Source of the DNA: Chrysaora quinquecirrha
Taxonomy: Eukaryota; Cnidaria; Scyphozoa; Semaeostomeae; Pelagiidae
NCBI GenBank assembly: GCA_014526335.1
Contig: JACTAT010000156.1
Location: 70,642 to 134,641 of the forward strand
Direction: 5' to 3'
Length of the DNA: 64,000 nucleotides
Numbering within the stretch: position 1 is the stretch's first letter; each line of letters opens with the position of its first letter. This document shows positions 1 through 15,200 of the stretch, piece after piece. Both the position numbers and the translations under genes were made by a program. The notes under the pieces were generated by a model. The model was not told where the DNA came from. It worked only from the letters and a program-made list of their open reading frames with translations, and ran no database searches.

Positions 1-287
1 TATTGGCATCACAAACAGGTTTCTAATGCAAAATTAAGAAAATGATCCATCTCTGTTTGGCAAAGCCCATCCTTAACGAACATTATAATAGGCATGAACA
101 AAACTGTCATAGAATTATTTTAGCTGTCAGTCTCATAGTTAGTCTCTTCAGAGCACTTCTTATTTGAAGAATAGCAAGAATATCTCGACTATGTTTAAAA
201 TAAGCAATATATTCGAAACAAGCAGTGATAATAGGGAATTCAAACATATTGATATGAGTTAAGTAAAAATGGATCAAAAATGGATAC

Positions 288-3200
288 CTTTACTTTTGGT
301 GAGAAAGTAAGGCCATTGTGCAATGCAGCAGCCACTTGTCTGACTAATTCCTTTCGGGTCCCGTCTTCCAGAAGTTGTTTTGGATCAATCTTAAAAAAGA
401 TAATTTTTTTTTATAATTGGAGTTACAATAGAAAAGTTTCTAACTCGAAACTGACGAATTTCATTCACGGAATACCTTTATTATCCCAACCAGAGTCGTT
501 TTCATCATTAAAATGCCTTCAGTAAATAAAGATATTGAGTTTGTGAGCTTCGAAACCTGAAAACAAGAAGAAGACTGATGTTAATAACAATGGTGACAGT
601 TGCGTCTCAACTTGGTTTTTAGCCTCAACAAATGAAACATAATTGTTTAAGATTAAGAGCTTGAGGAATCGAAGCGGCACATTCGATAAAGTTTCAGTAC
701 AAAAAGAAATGCTTAATTAAAGAAGAAAACGAAAAACGAATGCACGTAGTGAAGGCGATGCATAGCACCTTTCTACTGATCTATGATGCGTTGGAAAATC
801 TTGATAAACCTTTAAGACTATAATTGCAAAACAACGCAATTACCATCGATACCATCGACAGGCGATTCATTATTTGTCATGGAAATTCAAGAATTTCAAC
901 ACAGCAGGATTTGGGATTATACCGTTAGGGACAGACACAGTAGAAATGTATGATGAAAAATTTAAGTACTATAAAGAAATGAGAATGGAATTGAATCGAA
1001 AGTAAACCTGATAACGCTCGTCCAGCTGAGAATAATCTTTCATTTTATCTTTGTCAAGACGTGTAGGTAACTGCAAGAAAATTAGAAAAAATTTTGTATT
1101 ACAAAAATTCACGTAACACATTCAAGTTCGCATTGCAGCAATCAGAAGAAGAGCAAAGCGGTCGTAACACAACGTTTGGGTTATTTGACTTAAGGTAAAA
1201 CCTACGCTAGCTGTGATGCGATTCAGTTGAAAGGTAGCAAGATCCACTAAGACAGAAAAAAAATGGAAAAATATGTACTAACTGAAATTCATAACAAAAT
1301 GGGAACAAAGAAATTGATTAAAATCATTGAAATGTCTTTCACCAAAAAGATGTCTGTAACAACATGCAGGTGCAGGGGAATTTGGTAATGAAAAAATTGG
1401 AGTATATTACGACTATGTAACACGAGGAAATAAGCAAATTTAGAATAATGTTCCGCTTGTAGGATTTGAAAAATAAAGGAGAAGAAAAAGGAAGTGAGAA
1501 GAAAGGCATGGCGAATATAATACCTCTTTCATCTTATGAGTCAGAATATTGATTATTTTTGCAAGCTGGGCAAAAATAGATTCAGGAATGATCTGAAGAA
1601 CCTGCAAAATAAGAATATTATAAAACGAATGCATGAATCCCTGTGATTAGGCACATTATCGACCATTGTCATTTTTGTAGTTAGATACGACCTTGAACCT
1701 GTGTCTGCTATGCAAGAAATAAACTTGATTCTTCATAAGAATCAGTCTCGAACAAGTAATTCCACAAGAAAATTGCTGTAACAAGGCGGAAGTATCAAGA
1801 ATGGAGTTTATTCAGTTCGGCCGGACAATGGACAACCCTTTGATGTTTACTGTGAACTAGTTAACTAGAAAAAGATCCCCACTGATGGACAGTGATTCAG
1901 AGAAGGTTTGATGGCTCTCTAGACTTTTATCGGACATGAAATGATTATAAGCATGGATTTGGTGATCAAAGTGAAGAATTCTTGGGAAATGACAAAATTC
2001 ATTGGTGATGAAAAGAGCAAGTATCTTGCACATGTTGGAGCATACTAAATTAAAATTCTAAATGCAAGATATTTAAAGGATGTAAAAGGAAACGGAATAT
2101 AATTTCAGCCTACGTAAAAGTAAATAAAGTTGTGGTGTTACGTTCTAAATAAGGAGAAAAGAGATGTGGGAAAGTGATGAGTAAGCTGAGAAAAACAACA
2201 AATCGGAATGACCTATTGTAATGGAGACAAAGGGAGTGTTGCGAATGACGTAAGGGGATGTCGATGAAATGAGATGCGACGTTGAGCGGAAGAAAGCTTT
2301 GAGAATGAATGGACTGAAAAGAAAATAGCCTGAGAGCGAAGGAAAGGCCTAAAATTACGAAGTTTAATTTCACTACAAACGGTTTTCTACAAAAGACAAC
2401 GACAATGGTATAGATAGCGATAGTGTTGGCGTAAGAGTTATTTTACGGAGCATGGTGGTATCATAAATGTCATCACTCCAACATCAATGGGAGCTACTTG
2501 AATGGAAATCACCAATCATCTGGGCATGGAGTACATTGGCAAACATGGAAAGGTTATTATTATTTATTAAAAACACCGAGATCCAAATAAGACTGAAATA
2601 TTGCGTACTACGAGTCATCTACAGAACACTGCTACGAACAAAATTCCTTTGTTTCTATATACATTAACATCATTAGTCATCGTACATGATGTTTAGTTTT
2701 CGATGGTTCAGTGAAGCTTAGCTATTAATTCGAATGCGTATGATTATAGATGAGATTTAGATCTAGCTTTACACGAAGTAAATGATTTCTTTAAAAAAAC
2801 TGGCTTCCTCTCGCTCATTGTCCAAATATAATTTTGATAAGACGCAGCTAATTTTAAATATCTTTATTCGGTTTCAAATTCAATTAAATTGTCACTTTTT
2901 GACAATAAGGAATAATTTTTATAAAATTTGCTTACTTTGAAACTACTATAATTGGCCTTCCATCAATAATAAGAAGTTAAAATGTTACCTTTCTAACGTA
3001 TGTGACGAGTTCTCCAGAGTAGTATTGAGACACACTGACAAGATCAGGGCTGTTTGCTTGACTTATCCTTACTAAAGGTAAGTCCAATGCTGATGCCATC
3101 TGCACAAAAGGATAATACGTTGTACAAAAGCGATTAAGACTGATATTTTATATGAATACGTTCATTTGACCTCCCACCAACAAAAATCGCATAAAAAGAG

Positions 3201-6200
3201 ATTAATCCTTGAAAATTAGCTTTCAAAAGCGTATTTTGAATGCAGAGCTATGAATCCCTATTAATACCAACCAAAATATTGCTTATCCACAACAGTAAGC
3301 AAAAAATACAACCACTGTATGGAATAATAACAACCAGACTAGTGCTTATCGAACACAGTAGTGTATATAGATTCGCTAGCGTGAAATATTGGTACTAAAA
3401 ATCATTGTTACAAATCACTGCCTCTAAATGTGGTGGTATTTTTGCAAACTATGGTGGGTAGAATATCATAGCAAAAATCTATAGATCAAATAAGAAAAAA
3501 CCACAAAAAAACCACATCAAGCATAATAACCCATCAAAATAGTGCTTATCCACCACAGTACACCAAAACTCCCACCACAAGAAGCATAGTACCCACAAAA
3601 AGTAGTGATTATGCACCAAATGGTAATAGCTTTGATTATACGCCAAAGCTACCACCACAGCAAGCATAGTAACCAACCACATCAAGCATAATAACCCACC
3701 ACAGTAGCGCGTCTCCACCACAGAACGCAAGAGAACCATCGTAATACGACAAAAATAGCACCACCAGTTATTATACCAAAGTAGTGCGTATAGACTCGCT
3801 AGCGTGATTCAAAAAGGACAATGCAAGGGCAAAGAGAAAAACGAGGGTTAATTTTCAACTAAAACTCACTTGGAAAATTAATTTTGCAACCCCTTGCAAC
3901 CCATTACCTTAAGCCTGGACAGCTGCACAATTTGTGCTGGCTGCAAATTGTCACTTAGGCCTGAAAATCAGTGTCCTCATTACTGATTGAAATACATGAT
4001 TTGAACTTCATTATTGACAGGATAGTTTCAAGTTTGGATCATTTGGTAGTACGTTTGGGAAAATCCTTTCAAAGACTTAGCAATTCAGTATCAATCCAAC
4101 GATAGTTATATATACCAGGTACCAAGACAAGGAGCGTCAATGGAATAAGTTGTCATGTAAACATCACAAATCAACATTGCCCTTTACAAAGCAAGACAAG
4201 ACTGCTACACAACACGGAGGGAAAAGGAGTCTAACATTTGACTTCAAAGAGCATACCTTAAGAAACGTTGCACGAAGTTTCTTGACGAGAGTTGGACTAC
4301 TTTTTATTCCTTGTTGCATTCGAGTAGTGAAACTGTAAAAATATTGAGTGTTGCATTAAATTTATGATCAATGGAGTGCCAAAACTATGGTGCTATAAAA
4401 AATAGTAGGTAAAGAAAATTCAAAGGCCAAAGTAAGAAGTTTGGGCAAAAGTTAGAAGTTGAGAGCAAACATGTCATCTTATTCAGAATGGCCTTTGTAC
4501 CATTTGTACCTGGCCAAATGACCAAATATTTTATCTAACATTTGAGAACGATCTGCTTTATAAGCATTTGAGCGTTTGGTCACGTCGCCAAGAACTTATC
4601 TTGGGCTTTTTTAGCGATGGGGCTCCATAAGAAACGAAGGAGTCAAGAGAAGACAAGGAATCTGGGCACTAGCTATTTTCCCACGTGTTGATATCGATGC
4701 TCTGGTGACAACTCTATCTTGGCTGTTTTCAGGCTCTATTGAAAAAACGCCCAAGATCTGCATAGTTCTGGAAGATGCAACAGCGAATTCCGCCGCCAAA
4801 CCAGCTAAAAGTTGCTGTTTATACTACATTTTGGCATTGTTATGAGGAACCATAGTAAAACAGAGAAAGAAAGAAACAAACTCCTAATCAAAGGGTCGCT
4901 AAACGCCTATAATTTCTATAGCTAGCCCTTCAATCAGGCACTGGTACGCGGGTATGTACTTGTAGGTTTCGGCACCCTTCAATGATAAATTAAAAATTTT
5001 ACTCAAAACGCTACAGTATTTTCCTTGACTAAGACGGCCCTTCACTAGAGGGCACGTCATGTTGCTATAACAGCCTTTTGACAAGCAGAATGTGCTGAGG
5101 AGAAAAAAAATTAATGTTTGACGAACGATTTGTTGATTGTTTTTCCACCTTACAATGTGCTTTGATGACAAAGCGCGCTTTGATCACAACGTTACTAAAG
5201 AGATGGATTCACATACCTATCCATGATCTCCCAAGCATACGATAGATCGCCAACGATCTGAACAGTTATCATTACCTAATTTAAAAAAAGACGAAATAAT
5301 CATTTTCTGCCAATCTTACTTGGTATAGCAGATTCTTAGCTACTAGTCTTGGAAATTTCAAATAACACAGATAAAGTTCAAAAATAACTCCTAGTAAAAG
5401 AATGTTGCCACATTTTTGCGGTATTTAATAGATGATTTTTTCATATTTCTCTAATTTTTTTAGCCATGCTAGTTACTCGATAAATTGCGATAACTATGAA
5501 CAAACTTTAAAAGCAAAATTGTCTCTTTGATACTCCTCAAAGAATAAAATGTCAGCAGTTGAGCGAGACAGCTGATTACGACATTATGTATATTAAAAAG
5601 TGTAGGGAACAGCAAGAATATTTTTATACAGTAAATGCAAAATATATTTTTGAATCATTCGAAATGAGCCTTCGTCGACTCACTAATCATCAATTGCAGA
5701 TTTACAAATTTTGTTTTTTCTAATATGACAGCTCATTAAAAGCGATGTGTTAACAATGATTTGTTAACAAAACCATCAAAAAAAATTTATTAATATTAGG
5801 AATTCAATAATGTTAATATCATTAATATTAATAGAAGACATGAATATTAGTTGACCGACCTCCTCTTTGATGTTTATCGTTCGTATCATTTGATGTAAGA
5901 ATTGCCTCGTGTCAAGAAGAAATTGACGCACTTGCAAATTGCTCTCTAACTGGTGAAATTCTTGAACCTTGAAGATTAATCATCAATTTATAAAACAGCT
6001 TTATGTTATTCCACTTGCTTTTGTTCTACGCTCTACAACACTTCGAGGTCCAAATCGATAAAGAAATCTACATGGTAAGTATGGCACCAGTGCATTGATA
6101 ATAGGGGAAATTATAAAAACCCTTTTCGGGCATAGTAAGTTTCGTGAATTCGTATAATGTTTTGTAAAAAATAAAAATTCCTAATCGTTTTTACAGCATT

Positions 6201-9200
6201 TTCAATAGGATTTCAAAATTCAACCTTGCTCAAATATTATTTCACTTAACTTCATGCTTTGGGACTAGACAATTCCTGACATATCAGTCGCAGAATTGCA
6301 GAGCAGGAAAGGGCTATACCTATTCCGGTGAATATATTTGAGCCTTTTTTCTGAGAAATAAGAGGGTTGCAGCTGATGCCACACGCTTAAAGAAAATGTT
6401 ATAGGTATAAAAAATCAATAACAGACAAATCCCTATAAAGAGTCCCTGAAGAGGCTCTTTCACCAACACAATCGACAAACTAGAAGGAGTTTTTTCAAAG
6501 TGGCAAGGACAAACAAAAATCATTACTTCTTCAAGGGCTTGTATCAACTGCACAATTTTTCGTCCAGCAGAAGTGGAATTTTCATAACTTAAAGATCCAA
6601 TTTGTTTGGTCATTTCCTGAAACCATGCCATTAAACTTTCTGTTGAATGAATGAAAAGGGTCTTAATATAAGAGTATATAACCTAATCAAAGTGTGCTAG
6701 AAGAAAATTAAATGAAAAAAACCTGTTACAAAGTCAATGTCAATTGCTTGCACAGACAGAATAGAAATATGCTGGTTGATGAAAAAATACCCGCCAAAAT
6801 TGTACATCGAAGAAATGGCTGCTAAAAGTAGATGGAACGCCCTGGATTTTCTGTACGAATTTCTTGAATTTTCAGACAAAGAAGTAAATTCGCCAGGAAA
6901 ATTGAAAAAATGTTGGTACTGATTGATAATTCTCTTTGCAGTCATGGAAGCTTGGAACTGGTTAGAAATTTTAGACTCAAACAACATCATTCAAGGTGAA
7001 GTTTGGGGGAGGTGAAAAGATAACAGGCAGCGAAACATAGTATTAGCACAGGAGTTCTAACAACTTTGTCAGGCATTGTGACCTTCCGGTCTAAAGTCTT
7101 ACGGTCAAGATTCTGCTCACTGCGACCTTACAGAATATTTTATCTCAACACCCAATCTCGTACATTATTATGCGACACGAAGTGTCTTAGCAATTAACCA
7201 ATTCAGGTGCATATCACTCTACTTTGAACATAGCAGTATGTGCGTGTGTATGAGCAAACGTCTTGTACATCTACCAACAAAAAAATGGCGAATTGAAGTC
7301 AAAAGTACAATGGAAATCCTCCCTTTTACCTAGTCATTGTGAAACAGATGTTAGTATCTCTCTACAACAATATTTCCCTCGTACCCTGTTTACGGAATGC
7401 AAATATTTGACAAAATGTGATTTTTGCACGTTTTCATAACGAAACAAAGGAAGAATATGCTGAAATATTCTACTTATTCGACACTTTCCTGCTTTGACTC
7501 TGAGCCAGTTATTGAAAGAAAATCTGCTTAGGAACAAATTTAACTTTTAATCCCTTGCGCTTGATCGGGGTTGCTGTTGAGGATACGGAACACTATTTCC
7601 TGCCATGCCATGCTTATGATGTAATAAGAAATGATATTTTTACAGGTGGTAATGCCATATTGTTGACGCAGGAGTGAGTGAAAATTACAAGTAAAAGTTG
7701 TTTAAAATTATCCTGTAAGGGCATAATAAGCTATCTTAAGACTTAAATGAGAAATCCTTATATTGCATCTTCAATATAGTCATGCATCTAAAAGTTTCGA
7801 AAGTATGGCCGATGAGAAAATTCCTTTTTTGCTTAAATTTATTCCTTCCTCAGCTTAAAATTGTATGTAATCGTAATCGTAAGTTACTTCTGTTATTATT
7901 TAACATTTTGTATTTCATGTAATGACCACAGTTATGCTATTCATATCCATTTTTCTGTGATAAAGTAGTCGATTCTGTGGAAAATTTCGGTTAAAGTAGC
8001 AGAAAAAGCAGAATGAAAATATTTACCATTCTTCTCCACTCTAGTCAGAGGTTTGCTGCCAGAAAAAACTTCACCGAGTTCGGTCATTCGATCAACTCCT
8101 TCAGACTTGCATTTTTCCCAACTACTTTGCTTTTGACTTAACATTTTTTTAAACATCTAAGGTGAGAAAATAATGCTTATTTTGTTACATATGAATCACT
8201 ATCAGGCGTGAAAAATCACCGTTTGTTAGAATAAATTGAATTCCTGTATTTAGACACTTATCTCAAAAAATAAATTTATTGAAACGTAAAATACTTTAAA
8301 ATCTTTCAAATAAAATACTATACTTTTCATAAATTCTTTATCAGCTTTGTTATAGTTTTTCATTGATGAAGAAGTGTTAGAGTTTTCGAAAATTGCTCAT
8401 AGCAAAAAGCGTACTGTATTTCATTTTATAGCAAAAAATCTCAACAACTTCATATTTCTGATAAATTTCCAATGCATGTGGAAAAAATTTACACCACCAA
8501 TAAAGAGTCGCAACCATATCGCCTGTAATTTATAGTACCTGTGGTTTCTAAGAAAGTTCTTATTTTTAGTTATGACAGGCGATTATATAAATTTATCTAA
8601 TCATTGAAAATCTCATCCACAACCAAAGCTCAAACGCTGAGTTTAAGTTAATGGAAAGGTATCCCGGTATGAAAGTGCAAAATTAAAATGCTCTTTGACT
8701 TAGAAGACCTGTCCACGATGATTGACGGCACATATGACAGGAAATGCCCATCCGATCCTTAAAAAACTTAAGTGGGCCTAAAGTCAAGACTGCAGAAGTG
8801 TACAGCATAAATTAATGTGATTTATCGCTGAAGATGCATGATGTTGAAAATATACAGCAGGAATACATAAGAAATAGAAAGTATGTTATGCAAATCACCT
8901 CTTTGAGAACAAATTCAAACTGGGCTGTGTTGAGCATCAAATCAAACAGAAATTGTGGATTGTGACCAACATTTATTATAGTTTCTTTGATCTGACGGGC
9001 CTTCTTGTTGCTATCACCGCCTGAAACAAATTTTTAAAAGCCATAAAGCCTAGAGTGTCAAACAAGCGTAAGTCATGTAGTGATAAATACCATGTACATG
9101 ACAATAACATCAAACAATAACATGTCTATCAGTATTAAAAAATAGTTTAGAAGCTGTCACCTTCCCGAAAAAATAACATTAAAGCGACGTGTCTGGAAAA

Positions 9201-12200
9201 AAATACATTTTAAAGAGCAAAAATCCGCTTTCTGGATGCTGTGTCTAATTTGTCGTTAAACTGGCTAAAATAATCCAAGCAAGCTGGCATAGATTTCCTC
9301 AAAGGCAAAGGATTCGTAATAAAATTCAGTTCGATCTTAGGAAAATAACAAACATTGATTTTCTACTACCAGGGCAACCGAGGCCAAGTTCACACGATAC
9401 CGGATTGAAATGTTATCGAATTCTATATCACATCGGATACCAACATTACCTCTATTCTATATCACATCGGATACCAACATTACGTCAGAGTTAAAATGGC
9501 TCCACTCCGTCGAAATTGAACTTGTTTGGAGTATAAAGAAATTAGAGTATAAACAAGTCTAATTAAAAAGACATAATTATACAGTGAAAAGGTCATAGTA
9601 GGACAGAAATGAGAGAAAATATTGTTGAATATGAACAACAGAAACATGAATAAAATCATACCTTTATCAGCTGTATGAAGCATTAGCCATCTTAGTGTGA
9701 CATTACAGTCTCTCAAGCAATTCATTAACTTTGGGATTGAGTCGAGAATGAATTCCTCGACAAGAACTCCTTCTCTTAGATAATTCAAAGCCTCAAAATG
9801 AAAAAAGTTGGTGTTTCAAAATGTTTGAATCTTTCAAAACAGATATTGCTGTTGTGATGTTTGATGATACTTCGCAAATTCTCCGCCAATTAATAGCGAT
9901 TCTACAGATGAACTCTCTTAAATATTCTGCGTACCTATTCTTTGTGAAGTGGTTGGTAAGCATGAAAAAGCGATAAATTGAATTTTCCTTTGTTGAAGTT
10001 TTAGAGCCAATGACGTTTTAAACCAAAACTTTTAACGTAATGCAATTGAGTCAACACAGAACCGTAAAAGCAACTGTACAAAATGTCTTGCTCAGAATAT
10101 TTTGCCCATCTAGATTAAGACTTAGACGAAAATTTAGGGTTTAGATTGATAGAGTGAGTTTCATTTTTTTTGGTATTTCTCCACAATAAATGAAATGGCC
10201 CTGGACATATATATTTTTCCGTACTATGTTTACGCTGAAATATTAACCTTACTCATACTGGGCTTTTTGACTCATCGGTATTTGGGAGGGACTAAAAGGG
10301 TCCCCTCTGTATCTCCAAAACTGTAAACCGTTAGCTAAATGAAACTTGGCACAAGGATAAGGACCCTAAAAGTAATTAGAAAAGGTAATTCTGAGTTCTA
10401 AAATAGAGCGTGACGTCATAATGACGTCATAAAATCAAAAAGTGCAATAATATAATTTTCTTCCAATTTCTTCTGCTAGAGATGATATAAAGGGAGAAAA
10501 TAGTGCCAATCCATCACTCTGACACTGACAGCCATTACAATGGCAAAAGCAAAAAATCTCGAGTTGATGATTCAATTTTTAGTCCCCCCCTGCATACTAA
10601 TATCCATCAAAAAGAAATCGCAGTTTACTTCTTTAGCAACAGAATGCTATATACCAAAATATCAATTTAGGAACCTAGTTGCAATCACCTTACCTCTATG
10701 TTTACAGCTTTTATTTTCTGCAAATGTCGGCCAGCCTGAGGTATTAAATTATTCCAAAATGTAAATTATAAAATCAAACTACATTTACTCTTTCCTCATA
10801 AGACGAGTGACGTGATTATAGGACAGTGAGAATAATTTAGAAAGAATATGGAAGAATTTAGGTAGCATTGGGTCAGAATAATAGAGGATAGGAAAGTTAT
10901 AGCCTGCGTGTGCAAACGTGGAAGAGGTCTCTCTAGAGTGGTGCAATCTTACGTCTGTCCACGCAGGCTAGGAAAGTTACCAATGGAAGAAAGTGACCTT
11001 TTCAATCGAAGTAACATCAAATAATGGCAACACTACTTTCCTACCTATGATTCGTTAAAGGAATCAACGGCTACAAGACCAAGCATTTTGAAAATAGCCT
11101 ATTGAATTGCTTTGAATTCAAATTACAATTTGTCACGGTCATGATCTTTTACTTCGCACAACAGAGTCAGAGAAATTGTCCATTAGCGAAAGACAATGAC
11201 CTATTTATAGCCTGCCTAGTCCTCTGACGCGCGTTACTTTTATATCCGTTGATTCCCTTCAAATGTGATGGTTAGAATACGTTAGAGGTTAAGAAAATCC
11301 GGGTGTCATTCGCACGCTTTGCGCCAATCTTATAAAAAATGTCTTCCTTCTTTCCCAAACAGTAATGATTTGTTTTACCATGTTTGAGCGTAACAGAGAT
11401 GCAGCTGCTGAAAGGATACCCACCACCAGCATTTATAATGACAATGCATGCTATTCACAATTGATATGATAGAATACCTGGATGGAAAACGTGAGGAATG
11501 TCTGCACGTATGGATTTGGATTATGGATTATGGCTTAGTACGTAAAATACGCATTTACATATTGCTTGATTTTGTGCACGAAAATTGGTTAAAGCTGGTG
11601 GTTTTTGCGTGGAAAAGTGAAAGAAATAGCTACTGCAACTGAACCTGGAGTTATAATTTCAAAATTCGTTTTTGAAACGAAGAAATGTTTAAGTTGCTGA
11701 AAACAAAGCTTAGGCCACCCGATCACTGATTGCATAAAAGTGCAGAGTTAGAAGAACTTATCACATAATATATTTGAAAAACGTTAAAGTTTCATGGAAA
11801 AACAGAAATAACGACATTATGAAAGAACATCTGGACCGAGTAAATTAAGAATAAACTGCTGCATATGAAGTATGAGAGTAGGCTTCGTTCAGGTCGGTTA
11901 AGGTGACGATAAAATCCAAGATTTCAATGTCAATACGTTATATATAAATATATTTAGCATCATAACTATGTAAAACTGTTTCCTAAAATGTATTATTCGT
12001 ATTTTTTAGTGGTTTTCATCTCAGATCTAGTAGCTGGACTTGATATTTTGAAGGCGGCCTACCGAAAAGTTGTTACGTGCAACATCATTTTGGTCCATAA
12101 ATCCGACCAGAATCAATAAAAGCTAGTTTCAACGGTCTTAATGTACTTTTAAATCAGCGATTTTTGACATCTAAAAGTAAATATTCTTGATTTATCTCGA

Positions 12201-15200
12201 ATTCATCGTCATATTTGGCTTCAAACCAGTCTTGCACGGCATTTTTTCTCATTTTTCCATACGGAACCTTATGTTCGCGCATCTCGCGCAGACGTGCAAA
12301 CTTTCGCTCCATGTCCACCATTTTTGGTGACGCTTTTTCCACAATAAGGTAATCGTTCCAGTCTTTTTATTTTTAGTTCAATGGGAAAACATTAGTGGGA
12401 GGGGTCGGAAAAACCCGACTTGCAGAAACAAGAGGGGTCTTTCCATCAGGGACCCTAGATGCACATTCAACATTCATTGGTTAGTTGTTATTTATGCTGA
12501 ATATTCTACACAATGGTAAAAACATCACACAGCAGTTGAAAACAAGATATACATGAAAATACTTACAAGAGTTTTAACATTTTGAATATCAACTGTATTA
12601 TTTAAAGCATTCCTCGCAGCTCTGTATGGATCCCATGCTTCGATCAAATTAACAATTATACCCATGTATATACTGATAACCTAAAATGGATGGAAAAATA
12701 TATCAAATGAGTGAAACAGCATAGCCTCTTGCGGTCATTGCGAAAATACTTTCGACAATAATATGTCTAATTCTGCATTTCAAACAGTTATGATTTTTTA
12801 AATGTATATAAAACTCAAATTATTTTACATTGTCCTCTTGGGGTTGAGACATTTTTCAAAAGTCACACTCGCCTCACAAGTCGATTTATTTATCTGTTTT
12901 TACATAAACATGCGTATATTTCTCTAGTTTGAAGTTATGGTTGAGATATGACAAGCAGGCCATAATTCAGGAACAAAATAATGGTTTGGAATATACAGGG
13001 TGGCCCAAAAAAGGGACCCCCTTAGGTTTATAATTATCAAATTTATACCAGGTAACATTCAAGTCGAGTGTGCTATCGTGTAGAAATATGTTGGTGATAA
13101 GAGCTTCCATCTCGTCGCAATGGGACATTAAATTCATGATGTCCAAAAACCAGCTGTTTATATTCCATTATTGCGTACTGTACTGCAATCGTGCTTTAAG
13201 GAGAATCATTATCCCAGAGTAAAACTGTCACGACCATTAATGTATGGTCAGTCATATTAGTGAAGTGTTTTGAGCAGGATTGGGGACATTTTGAATATCA
13301 TTTGGCTGAAAGAATGAGTTATTGATTTTTCTGTTTTGCTGCATAAGGATTACGTAAGGGTATAAAGTTGCATATTTTATTACAGTACGTTTTTGGATTG
13401 TAAAGTTTTAAAGTCAATTTATTCAGAGATACTAACCCATATCATCATGATATTTACATGATATATCTCACTTGAGGTTAATATCATGTAGTATTAATTT
13501 CATGAAATTCCAACTTAAGAATAAATTATTAACAAATTACTTAGTTACGGGGTCCCTTTTTGGGCCATCCAGTACAAATGTCACCAGATCAGTAAGTAAA
13601 TAGAAATAATCAAAATGTAATGAATAAATGAAGTGATGAAATTTCTGAAAATATAAAAGTTGATTCGCACATTGAACTGGCATAAATTAAGTGAAAGAAC
13701 GGTGGATTTTATTGTTCTTTATACTCTAAAATTATATAATTTCAGTAGTGTAAAATGTAGATTGATGATAAGAGAAGAGCTCTATTTACCCAATTATCAG
13801 GAAAATGTTTGTCAACAATTTCTCTCATCTTTGCTTGCTGATTATGCAAAATATCACTGGAGAAATACAGAATCACGTAGAGCATGGATGCTTGAGTGGC
13901 TAAAGCAGTACTCCGGTGCTCAGGTAGTGGATAAGCAGATATCTAAACGAATGAATTCAAAAGAGTTATAAACCTTTTTGCATATTTTAAGGTCCAATCA
14001 CCATAGAACATGGCGGCTGTGTCTACGTCATTACAGACTACTATGTCCAATAAAAACAAAGTCAGTATCGAGTTATCAAACTTACTTGATTGTATATGTC
14101 ATCAGAACGAAGCCTGCCAATCACCATATCGATAAAAGTACTTGATATTGGTACTCGCCTAAAATGAAATTAACCATTAGAAGAAGTCAAGTCCAAGCAA
14201 ACACCAAATACGAAAATGTTCACATTTAAACTTTTAGAAGAATAGCTGGTCCCGAGAAATTCTTTTTAATGATTTCTTTGATTAAAGTACTTTAGAACAG
14301 ATTTGCATTGACTTCCAGGTGTTAAATAGTTAAATATAAGAACAAATAGCTTCAAAAATTAGTGAAATATAAATTGGTATAAAAACTAAGAAGAACTAAG
14401 TTCTACAGCATTTTATGGGTGGGTTTTCAAAATTCTTTGCTTGCATTAATATCAATTTGCTTTGAGATACCATTCTGAGTAAAGCTATCTCAGCGTATCC
14501 GCAGGATATTAGAATACGTTTGTGCCCAAGGCTTTTGATTAGGATTGCTAAAGTTTGTTTGATGTCAGTATTTAATACTGATTTTGCATTGATCCAACTT
14601 GTAGCAACAGAGAAGAAATCAAATCCATATATGTTTCGAAAATGCAAGAGAAATCACATTTGTTTAAGTTTCCCGTTATTACATACAGTAATCCCTTCCA
14701 TCTTTTCTTAAGCCTTTCCTGCAAGAATTAAAAGGCCCCATTTCTCTGATTTCTGAAAAGGTAATACTAACAACAAATATTCTGTTTTTTTTATCGACCA
14801 TTCTAGTACGAGTTGACTGAAGTCTTACTTCTTCTCTATTTTTCTAGCTTGAAATGTTTTTGTGACTTTTTTCTGTATAACGCTGCAAGCGGGTTCTTCC
14901 GATGTGTTCCAGTTGTTGTGTAGGTTTTACACATATTTCAGAAAGAACAAGGCGAAATGGTACAAAAAGAACAACAACAAAAATCAACATTTTATGCCAA
15001 TGTTTCGACCTGCATCGGGCCTGCATTTAGAGAATCCGGTTTTTGATCTCAGTATTCCTGAAGAGGTCCTGCATGGCAGGACAAAATATTGGCATGAAAC
15101 ATTGATATTTTCGTTGTTCTCTTAATGCCGTTTGCATTGTTTCTTTTGTAAAATATTGTAACTACTGCTGAAGCAAAAATTCCCTGCAATTCTCGTACGC

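Noticed and set aside
3479..3739. 86-codon minus ORF rich in Leu, Trp, Cys and Val
   Set aside because: Produced by the CCACCACAGTA minisatellite.
4899..5171. 90-codon minus ORF with a hydrophobic N-terminal stretch and several cysteines in a WASHC5 intron
   Set aside because: It starts with TTG, not ATG, lies wholly within an intron, and shows no recognised family or splice context. It could be a secreted small protein but cannot be supported.
10400..10440. TGACGTCATAATGACGTCAT, two CRE-like sites
   Set aside because: Intronic, in transposon-like sequence, with no nearby promoter; a regulatory role cannot be supported.
12154..12342. 62-codon charged minus ORF ([20 protein letters not shown])
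   Set aside because: It looks protein-like but starts with GTG and has no neighbours or splice links. It does not fit strumpellin, whose exons 8-10 join without it. Possibly a TE relic.
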